Assembly: GCA_932294295.1 (NCBI GenBank)
Contig: OW028580.1
Coordinates: forward strand, 38,861,836 to 38,925,835
Direction of reading: 5' to 3'
Length of the DNA stretch: 64,000 bases
Source of the DNA: Alitta virens
Taxonomy: Eukaryota; Annelida; Polychaeta; Phyllodocida; Nereididae
The position numbers and the translations under genes are program-made. Every line of letters begins with the position of its first letter. Position 1 is the first letter of the stretch. The notes under the pieces are model-generated. The model searched no databases. It had not been told where the DNA came from and worked only from the letters and a program-made list of their open reading frames with translations. Shown piece after piece: positions 1-10,800 of this stretch.

Positions 1-1210
1 AGCCAACTTGTGATATGCAGAGGAAAGGTAGAACTGGCGGGCAAAGGCACTTGGCAGGGTTAAGTAAATCCATTATTTACTCATTTGACAGGTACAAATA
101 GGTATGTACATCACAGATGACTGGGGGGCGAAATCAATGGAGTTCATTCGGATCGTCTGCTTTTATATGTCTATCAGGTTTTCTGTAATGTTCACAGTTT
201 TGTATGATATGATATAGGCGCCTAGCTTACTTACAAACAATTCGTTTGCTTTCTCTGGAAAGATATTTAGTAAATGGTTGGATGGATGAGCATGTTTTGA
301 ATTCATGGAACAAAATACTGCACATAGGCCTATATATATATATACAATAAATACCCCAATGAATTATCCATTAAGTCATTTCATCATTATTTCTGCCTTT
401 TAGCAGGTGATTATAACCAAATTCAATGTTCAACTTTAGTGCATTCCAGTTCGATTTGCAAGCGTGCCTGTGACGTCACAATTGTTTTGAATTCCTGGTC
501 ACCCATGCGTAGATGCTCTTTTGTTTAAAGCCAGTTATAGACAATTGTTTTAAAAATCACTTGCTCACCAGTGGCATCAATAAAATAGAAACCACGCACA
601 ACAAAAAGTAAATATAACTGTCCAAAAATACCATTTGACATTGCTTAAAGTAATTTCTCCTAACCAAGCAGAAAACATGAAGGTCAATTTTCTATGTTAA
701 TTGGCTGGCAACTATATTGTATCACTGTTCATCTGCCCATTCAAGGCCAAACAAACATAAAAAGGACGTGGAGAAAACGTTTCCTTTATAATTTCCTACA
801 TCATGACCTTGGGCCAGCTAAAAAGGCTGTCCTTGACACAGCTAATATAATTTTTCTATTATTGTGTTTGACTGTTATCATATAATACGGCCTCCTAAGA
901 CTCAAGGGAGATCTTGCATATCATCTTTTGGTAATTGACCTAACCTTGGAGAGTTGTTCCAGATTGAAGGGTTTTTAGGATAATTTCTGATTGTGGTAAT
1001 ATATTAAAAGTATACTGAAAATCCTGCCGACTAGAATGTTAGTAAAAACGGCTATTTATCAGGCATTTTGACCCCCCCCCCCTCCTCCCTTGGACATCCT
1101 CGTACGTGTCAGGGGCGGATTTAGGGTGTATAAACCTATATTGTGTGCATCATAAATCATATTGTCAGTGTATTATAAAACAAGAAAAGAAAATTAAAAA
1201 TTAAAAAAAG
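1..1210. other. No gene seen; probably intron of the receptor gene
   Basis: No exon-like segment with splice sites and receptor similarity was found. The stretch includes a TGACGTCA palindrome at 471-478, a short (TA) run near 333 and a C tract near 1072. It is presumably the intron before exon A. Confidence 0.4.
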
Positions 1211-1215
1211 AAGTG

Positions 1216-1348
1216 ATTATTCTGAATCTTTATTGCAGAATCAAACTGTGGAAGCAATAGTTTAAATACAATTTATTTATTGAATATATAAGATTAAAAA
1301 AATAACACAATAAAACCGTGATAAATTAAAAATAAATGTATATTTTTT
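1216..1348 (-). mobile_element. LINE 3'-end fragment (antisense)
   Basis: Reading the minus strand, the sequence resembles the 3' untranslated end of the LINE fragment at 5090-5352. It shares a TTTTTTAATTT...GGTTTTATTGTG block followed by ATTCAATAAATAA. No coding part remains. The similarity was judged by eye. Confidence 0.5.
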
Positions 1349-1627
1349 AACCCCCCTCCTCCCCCTTGGCCTAGTACATTTCAATTTAACAATTTAGTGG
1401 TCCCTGCAATACATTTTAATTAACATTCGTCTCTTAGACTCAAGTGCAGACGATTTAGAATCTCATTTGAGATTCCTTATTCCAGCTACTCGTGTTTAAA
1501 TTGTCAATGTCAAGGTCATCTGTGTAATCTTTTAAAAGTATTTTGAAAGGTTCGATCTTTTACTTGACACAATTCTTATTGTAAAAGCTAAAAACAAAAT
1601 GTTGTTGATGTTATTGTTTTATTACAG

Positions 1628-1819
1628 AACAAAGAAACAAACCACTGTAACTCCACAACAATCGAAATACGCACCCTGGTGGTCGATAAGAACTCTGGCG
1701 TTCGATTTGACGTCGCTGGACAATGGAACAATCAGAATGGTCTGACGTCATCCAAAATGTTGTACCCGGACAAGATACATGGATTCAACAACAGGACTTT
1801 CACTGTAGCATCTGTTGAG
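1628..1819 (+). CDS. Receptor exon A (linker and start of S1)
   Basis: This exon is 64 codons, phase 0 at both ends, with a TTTTATTACAG acceptor and a GTAAGT donor. It encodes the segment before and at the start of the S1 lobe, ending FNNRTFTVASVE. That ending aligns with the family's 'NRTLIVTT.LEEP' beginning of the ligand-binding core. The N-terminal half contains an NST glycosylation sequon. Confidence 0.85.
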
Positions 1820-4800
1820 GTAAGTAGTACACAAATATTTTCACCCAGTTTTCAGTCTTTTTGGGGAGTAGGAGGTGTACACTTAAGTAAAAATCAATGG
1901 TCTCAATTGTGAGGTGACCCCGTTGCACTGTAAACAAACTTAACTGCAAAAACCTCTCACAAAGAAATGTTTGGAACCTTGATATAATGAATATATATAT
2001 TGGAAAACAAAACACACAAATATATTCTTTATTTACAAAAATTTTGTGTTTGCACTTTTTCAACGAGGGTACATGTCATATGCGTTTTAATTGTACATTA
2101 ATTATTTTTGCAGTATGTACCATTTACCCAGAAACACCCCAATGGAACTTGGGATGGAATTTGTTTTGAGATGTTGAACGAACTAGCGAGGACCTTGAAC
2201 TTCAGGTAGGCCAATCATAGGGTCATTTTTATAGTTGTTTTGTACAAAAATGTGTTGGTTACTACCTGGAATTATTCGTTATTGACCGTATACAATGGGA
2301 ATTTAAATCGATCTTTTTAAAATCATATGCTGAGTGTTAGAATGAGGAAGAAAAGATTAAACTCCACCCCTTTACTAAGGGCCTGGTACTTACTGTCCTC
2401 AGATAACATTAGCTTATTTGTCTATTTTGTAAGGGTCTTTATTAGGCCTGATAATTATTAGCCTGCAACTATATAGAGAAATTTATCAAAATGTAAATTT
2501 CAGTTAATTGCAGTTTTCCACTTTTTTTTGTACTTCAATTGCAGTTACCAATTGCAGTTCGTATTATCTTTTATTTCGATTGCAGTTACAAAGTTGTTGA
2601 ACCGCTCGATGGGAAATTCGGAATTCTTCACAAAGATGGAAATTACACAGGCATGATTAGAATGATAAAGGACAAGGTAAATAATAGATTTTTCTCACTT
2701 TGATTATCGATTCGATTCGATTCGATTCGATAAGATAAGATAAGATAAGATATGATAGATAAGATAAGATAAGATAATAAAATATGATAGATAAGATAAG
2801 ATATGATAGATGAGATAAGATAAGATAAAATATGATAGATAAGATAAGACAAGACAAGACAAGACAAGATAAGTAAGGTAAGATAAGATAAGATAAGATA
2901 TGACAGATAAGATAAGATGATATGATATTAGATGATATTAGATGATATTAGATATGATGATAAGATGATGAGATAAGATAAGATAAGATATGAACACCTC
3001 GTTCACAAATGACGCACCTTACTTTTAGTTTTTAGACCCATTCCCACACCAAGTCTATTCACATCAATTAAACCTCCTAAAAGCTGGAAATTATAGCTTA
3101 TTTGTTTATTTGTTTAGTCCCACTGTGTGAATCCATTTTATGACAACATATATTTAGTGTCTATGCTGGGACAAGTAATAATGTCTATGTATTTGTATAG
3201 GGCCTGTATCAGAATTGAATTCTGCTCACCGGCGCTTGGCATTGAGTATGGAATCAGGGGTCATTTTGAGTTGGTATCTTGAGCTATCTTGGTATCAGAG
3301 TTTGGTATCAGAGTTTGGAGTTTGGTATCACAGTTGAGAGCCGGAATGGATTCGAACCCAAGTCCTGAGTGCCTGTGGTTAAGCAGGCCAGTGCTCTAGC
3401 CATTAGGCCACAGTTAAGACCCCACCCAAGGAGTAAATGTGTAACATGTTGAGGTCTCCTTATCATGTCATCATTACATCGGACTACCCCCCAGATAGGC
3501 CCCCACTACTTTTATCAGTACAGAGGTAGCCAAGCAACCCCTCATGGGAATGGAATTACTAAAACCATATATAATATTATATAAAGAAAAATCATATTAT
3601 ATTTTATATTATATAAAGAATATTATATTATATAAAGAAAAATTAAAATGGTGTACAACAATAGACCAAAAAAAATATATCTGAAATAATTCATTTGTTT
3701 TCTGGCAACCGTGAAACTGTGGCTGTAAAAATCGAAATCATGTTTAATTAATACATTTTTTGCATATGTTTTAAATCGTGTCTCATTGAGATGTATTTTT
3801 TAGAAGAAAACTATCCAATACATGGAGTCTAATCCAAGGGGGGTTTTGCAGAGAAAACAATAAAATTATCAAATCATTTCTTACTTTCCCCCCTCCCAAC
3901 CCATCTATAGTTGCTGAAATAATATCGAAAAGTGTTAACTCGTCAGACAGGACGAACATTAATAGGGTGGAAATTCCAACCATATGTCTTAATTGTCAGA
4001 TGATTCCTTTCAATGGTATTTGTGTGAGGCCATCAGTCACTACCAAGTCAACAAAATCCAAAATTCATGAAATTTAGTTATTTATCAGTGTGTCTGCACC
4101 AATACTGTAGAGCGTATATTTTACTATGCTATTTTCTGCAGTTTGACCAAACAACTATTGTTGTTGATATTGCCTCGTAGCAGATGCGGCATCAGTTTCA
4201 AGGCATTGTTGCGAGGCAAGGCGGAAACAAATGACCGCCTGTAAAAATTAAAAACACACAGAATATTGTTGTCATATTCTGCCTTATGTTCCATAAATGT
4301 TGTGTAAATATGATTATATGCCTACATGCACTGGCTCAATATTGCTTAAAAATTCCGTTGGCGAGGAAGTAGACCTATCCATAATTATTCTCATGGTTAT
4401 CGCAAACAGTTTTTTTTTTTTTTTTTTTTTTTTCAACCGAAAATCCATGTCCCTTGGTAAATCTATGCTAAGGCAACCTTGGGACATGGTTTTGTGTAAA
4501 GCAATGTCACGTGGAATCCAAGAATTATCTCATCATTATGTCTGCCTCTGACAGCTGGCCACATAAACTTACTAATCTTCAGACTGACCGAAAAAAAAAA
4601 AGAAAAAAAAAAGAAGAAGATATAATTTGATGTGTTGTGTGTTGTTTTCCAAACAAGATGGTCTTTTTAATATAATAAAGGAGGGTCTCCCCTGGTTTTA
4701 ATTCATGTAAAGTCTGGAAATAAACTATTTGTGACTCAACTGTATTTCTAATCTTGTTTAGACAATTATTTGTACGAAAGATGTAAGCTTCTTTCATTTT

Positions 4801-7800
4801 ATTACACATTATCGCATGGTGGTGGGTGGGTGGATTAGGGCTTTACGTCCTGTATTTCTGCACCTGATGGGCTAATTAGGACAGGCATTGACCATGGCAA
4901 TGAGATGAAGGATGAAACAGCCATCCAACTTAGGCTCAACCGGGAATCGAACCCAGGACCCAGTGGGTGAAGCCAGCGTGCTACCACTGAGCTAGACCCC
5001 CACACTCATTATTGCATGGAATATACAAAGAACATAACATTTTCATACATTACCAAAATTACGAAGTTGTAATTATTCAGAAGTTATATTGCAGAATCCA
5101 TTTAATCCAACTTATTTATTGAATATATTTAATCAGCAATATAACATCATCAAAAAATAATAATATTCACAATAAAACCATGAGAAATTAAAAAACGTGT
5201 AAATATAAAATCCTTAAGACTTCGTTTAAATCACAGACATCATTAAAAACTTTTAAATAATCTGGAAGATTGTTCCATAAAATTTCGCCGTTATGTCTAA
5301 AAGAATACTTCATCACAGAGACATTTACATGTAGCACCATAACATCATCTTAACTCATATATATATATGCTCTTTCAATATCCTGGTATAACATGAAATC
5401 ACATGAGAAAAAACAATTGCTTATTTAAACATTTTATGATATTTCTCACAGGAGGTGGACTTTGGGGTGCATATATTCGCCATAGGGGCAGACAGAGAGA
5501 GGGTGGTTGACTTTACCATGCCTTTTATGGGGGACCCGAATGTCATCCTGATGCAGAAACCTGATTTAGCATCATCTCAGATATTCATCTGTCTCAGGCC
5601 ATTTTCTGATTTGGTCTGGGTCATGATTGCATTATCAGTGGTTGGTAGGTAACATTATGTTAATATTAATACTAATATTTCTATTATACTTGGGGTCATT
5701 CATTAAAAATATTCAGTACATTAAAAAAAATAAAAAAATTGGTATAATATAAATTCCCAATAATAAGGTGATCAACTCAGAAAGAATATTTGATTTTATA
5801 TCTTTTTCATGTTAGTTGCCAACATTAAATGTGAAGCAATTTTTCAATCAGTCTCATTGGTAATTTTCCTTTGCTTACATGTTGTTAATTACATTAGATA
5901 TTAAACATGCACAGTTTTGAAGCATTAGTTATTGTGGTGGCATATTAGCTAGGTGCAATTTCTAAAAAAAGTTATGAAAGTAAAGGACATTTTGTGTTAA
6001 AAGTCGGCAATAAGTTGATTCATATATTTAGCTGCTGAATTCAAATCGAATTACCTAAAAACTTACCTCGGCAACAGCATCACTTGAATTCAGCAGGTAC
6101 AATAATCCACCTGTTGTCTGCTTTGAACATAAGATACTTGGGGTTTCCACTTTCTGAAAATGACACTATGACTATATGCCTTTTTTCCTCATTTCTAAAA
6201 AAAATATATATATATTGCTTATTTTCCAGTGGTGGGGTCCATTCTTTGGAGCATTACTTACTTCCACCCTAGAAGCAAAAAGCCCGACTACGTGGATGTT
6301 GGCATTTATGACCCAGCAATTACTCTCTGGCAGATTTTTGGAGCCTTAATGCAACAAGGTATACAAAAAAGAAATAATTAATATATTTGTGAAATTAACA
6401 TACAATTGATGTAGAATGTGTGCAATGTTACATATCATCCAGTCACAAATCCCAGTTGACGAGTCTGTTCATATATTAGAATTAATTTGCAGCATTATCT
6501 TACAAAATTGAGTCACTGAAGTGGCGTATATCGATGCTGAACTTATTTCATAAAGCAGAAAAGAGTCTTATTATAAAAATACAAGAAGCACAGACCTCCA
6601 AACTTTGATGTATGACTCTACGATGGCAGTTTTGACTCGTATTCAAAATAAAACGCCTGTCATGTTCGGTACAGTCTGAACAACAGACTGTCACAACAGA
6701 CTGAGTCCACAGGACGGAAGGTCTGACAGAATGGCGAGTATTCAACCGTAGCTAGTGAGTGAGGTGGGCAAACCATATGTTAACGGCAAAATGTGACAAG
6801 CCTACAGCCAATTTCATAGACTTGGAAACAGCTTCACAGAGTTGGAAGCTAAACTCCAGAGGACGTCATGTGAATCAAGTAAAGGCAGTCCTTCAACCAA
6901 TAACAGCCATGGACTCGCATGACGTCACACTAAGAAAGTGTGTGTGTGATTAGGGCTTTACGTCCTGTATTTCTGCACCAGTTGGGCTAATTAGGACAGG
7001 CAGAGACAAAGGATGAAACAGCCATCCAACTTAGGCACGACCGGGAATCGAACCCGGGACCCAGCGGTTGGAAGCCTAGAGCACTACCTCTGAGCTAGGC
7101 CCCCACCCCACACTAAGAAAACCTTTCCTGAAATCGCATCTATGCTTCGACCATTACCACACTATGTTCAAAAATGTTATTTTTTTGTATAATGACTTGT
7201 AAAAAACTGAAAGTGGCGAAGGCACAGAATAAAAAAACAATTAATTTAATGGCCGCTCAGCCAATAAGACTTGGCAATTCATCAAAAGACTCATCTGCTG
7301 AACAGCGCGAAAGCATTGCAACCACTTTTTTTCGACCAGCAAGTTTTCTTAGTGAGTCATCTGGATATTAGCTACCAAGTCTTTGAGACTTTTTTCCAAG
7401 TCTATGAAACTGGCTGTAATAGAAACTATTTTGTTTGCCTCCCAGTTGTAATTAATGCCTAGTTCTTTTCTTTTACCAGGAATGGTCTACATCCCAAACT
7501 TCCATTCAAGCCGAGTGCTGATAGCTGCTTGGTGGTTTTACACAATAATTGTCGTTGGAACATACAATGGAAATTTAATAGCTTTCCTTACTGCTCCAAA
7601 AGTGGATATGCCAATCAACACTCTAAAAGACCTCATTTCGTCGAAGATGGTATTCGGCATCCAAAGGTAAGTCAGATTTATTCTTTGCAATGTATGCAGT
7701 TATACTACGTGTAATCTATACGTGTAATCTATATTTGAAAGGGGCGGGGGCCTAGCTCAGAGGTAGCGCTCTGGGCTTCCAACCGCTGGGTCCCGGGTTC

Positions 7801-10800
7801 GATTCCCGGTTGAGCCTAATTTGGATGACTGTTTCATCCTTCGTCTCATTGCCATGGTCTCTGCCTGTTCTAATTAGCCCAACTGGTGCAGAAATACAGG
7901 ACGTAAAGCCCTAATCACACACACACATACACACTCTATATTGAAATCAACAGTTAAACGATCCCAGTATGCAATCACTTCGCCTTGGGGGCATTGCAGG
8001 ATTCCCACTGGTTAAAAGCAGTCCCTCAGCCAATGAGAGTCCTGGATTTACATGACGTCCTCTGGAGGAGCTCCCTCTGCTCTGGAGTTTAGTTTCCAAG
8101 TCTATGAAATTGGCTGTAAGCTCAACTGCTATGGCTTAGCTCATATCTAGGGGGGCAATTCTCTTTAGCTTAATTGGTAGAGGTTTTCTAATAGCCTAGC
8201 TATTCGTGCCTTTCAATATGTGCTATAGCAATGAAATAATGAAAATTTAAGAATAGGTTGGGAGGAGGGTTTGTTTGACATTTCATAACAGAGTCACTTC
8301 ACTTTCACTATTATCACTGAAAAGATACAGAAAAAAAAACACTTAATTTCACACTACTCCTAAACCTTTTTGCTGTTGTTGGAGTGGAGACTTTACAATG
8401 GTGCTGTCTACGTATAAATTGATAACCTCTTCTGTTTGCCTGAATCTAACAAAGCCTTTATTCTGAGGAACCAGCCACACCTTGTTACACGTGTGAATGA
8501 AATCTTTCTATGCATTAATAATTAGGGCGTGACCCTTGATAGTGGTAGGATTTCTGCCTCATAATAGAGCCACGCCTAAGTATTCATATTTTGCAAATTT
8601 TGGATTGCCATTGCTTCTCTGTGACTGTGCACTCTAAAAACTATAAGTGCTATATGGAACCTTTAAAGGTTCAAAAGCCCGGTATAGATATGGAACCTTT
8701 ATTAGTTCTTTTTAGAACCTCTCTAAAGGTTCTTTAAAAGAACCACTGAAGATTCCATGATAAGGTTCTTGATGGAACCCAATGGTTCTTGAACAAAGGT
8801 TCTGTATGGAACCCAATGGTTCATGAACAAACCCATCAAATGGTTCTGTAAAGAACCCTTGGATTGTTCAACAGTTCTTCAAAGAACCTTTATAGGTGCA
8901 TTTCTGGTTCTGTTTAGGGTTCAATTTAGAACCCTGCGGTTCTATTTGAACCTAACAAGGTTCAAGTAAAGGTTCATATATTGGTTCAATAAAGGTTCTT
9001 TCAGATATGAATAAATATACAGCACAAGAAAATATATTTTGATTTATACATTTATTTTCTTTCATGAACAAACATAGGGATAAAATCAATTCATACACAA
9101 TGTACAAGTTTACCAAATTAACCATACCACAATCAATGATGCAAAATTCGACATAAAACATGGTGTAATTTTGGTATCCCATAAACAGCAATTAAACATT
9201 CAAAAGCCAGTGAAATATCAGGTTCTCTGTCTTGGATGACCATCATGCCATATTTCAACATTTTCCACATAGACTGCACTCTCTCATGTGCTTGATCTGA
9301 ACCAAAGTGTGGGTGTTGACTCCTGAAAAAATAAAGCGTAATAAGAGTTATTATAAAAATCATGACATTCGATGGTTACATCAAAGACATTAATCATATA
9401 ACATCACCAATTATAAGGATCAGACTAATTTTATTACAGCTGTCAATGTTTTGTGATAGTTATTAACTAGGTAGCAACAAAACGGTTTTTATATTGTTGG
9501 TGCTATTACTGTTTTTTGTAGCCTACTTGGTGGGTTTTGTTCTTAGTTGTTGACAGGCAATCCTCATGTAAATTTTTAATATGTCATCCAGTCTTTCATT
9601 CTTCATAATTTTCCATAATATACACAAGTCTATGGTCTCCTTGTCGGCATTCTGTCTAAGGGTGGTTCTATATTTGCATTATGGATGCGCAAACAAAGAA
9701 ATTTGTTATCTTTGATTTTTCAAGAAAGAATTTTTAAAATACTATACAAAGTTTTTTGTACCTTTCCTTTTCTCCTTAATGTACCCTGGCAATCTGAATT
9801 GCACATTTTCCAGTCTCTTTGAAAAATTAAAGTTGTGGCTTCATTCAATATGAATATTTCAATGTGATGAAAAGAAATGAAAAAATAAAAAAGGCAAAAA
9901 TTATGAAAATATTTGCAATTTCATACGAAACATTACATAACAGTTGCAAAGTGGCTTAAAAATTTACAACGTGTTAAATTATCACCTCCAAAAAACATGT
10001 GCAAAAATATGCTGATTGCACTTGCCACTTTTGTCCTATATACATTGACATATCTGCCTGCAAAATCTAGAGGCATGAATACTTTTGCAATCTACTGTAT
10101 ATGCAAAAGTGACATTTACGGATTGATGATCGTGAAATATAGCAGTTTTATTTTTTTTGTAATGAATATTCACCATGACAAGCAATTTGCTGCAAGTGAT
10201 ATTTCTTGAGCAGTGATACAGTGTAGTTCAGTCCTCTTTGTTATTTCCTGAATGTTTCTATAGTCATTTGGCTTTTTTCCCCACTCAAATATCTGCAAAA
10301 CAATACAACTTAACAATATAACAACATGTTTTTACGTCTTGATTAAACAAAATTATTTAAATATTAATTACCATGAAGCGTTTGACAAGTAAAATATTTA
10401 TTACTCACCAGGAACCGAAATCCAAGTGCTTGTTGATGAGTTAAACTGTCTAATGCAATGCTCATTGAGGCTGCAATGTCTGGCTTTATTTGTTATTCTA
10501 ATGAATTAAGTGACTGCCCTTAATAATCATTTAAGTATTAGTAATTAATGTACTTGGCATTGAACCCTTTTGGCCAGTTTTGAACCTTTGGTGTGTGATT
10601 GAACAGTATGGTTCTTATATTGAACCTTTAAGAACCATTCAGAACCTTTAGGTGTACTATAGAACCTTCAGGTTCCATATAGAATCCCTAGGTTCCATAT
10701 GTTTGTGCTGCTCCAGGATTCTTATGATAAAATATGACAAACAAAACAACAACAACTAGACATTATATTTATTATGGATCTAACTATAAGTGGTTATCTT

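Larger units (their letters stand above)
8630..10715. mobile_element. Putative DNA transposon bounded by GGTTC/GAACC arrays
   Basis: At about 8650-9000 and 10560-10700 there are dense, irregular arrays of GGTTC, GGAACC and GAACCTTT motifs in both orientations. They flank about 1.5 kb that lacks them. Both edges contain TATATGGAACCT-like sequence in inverted orientation, as expected for ends of one foldback-rich element. No clear terminal repeat or TSD could be fixed. The interior has candidate minus-strand exons (see separate entries). Confidence 0.5.

Noticed and set aside
5641..5648. Alternative donor four bases downstream in receptor exon D
   Set aside because: Its use would shift the frame and put a stop in exon E. 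The donor after 5644 keeps the M1 reading frame.
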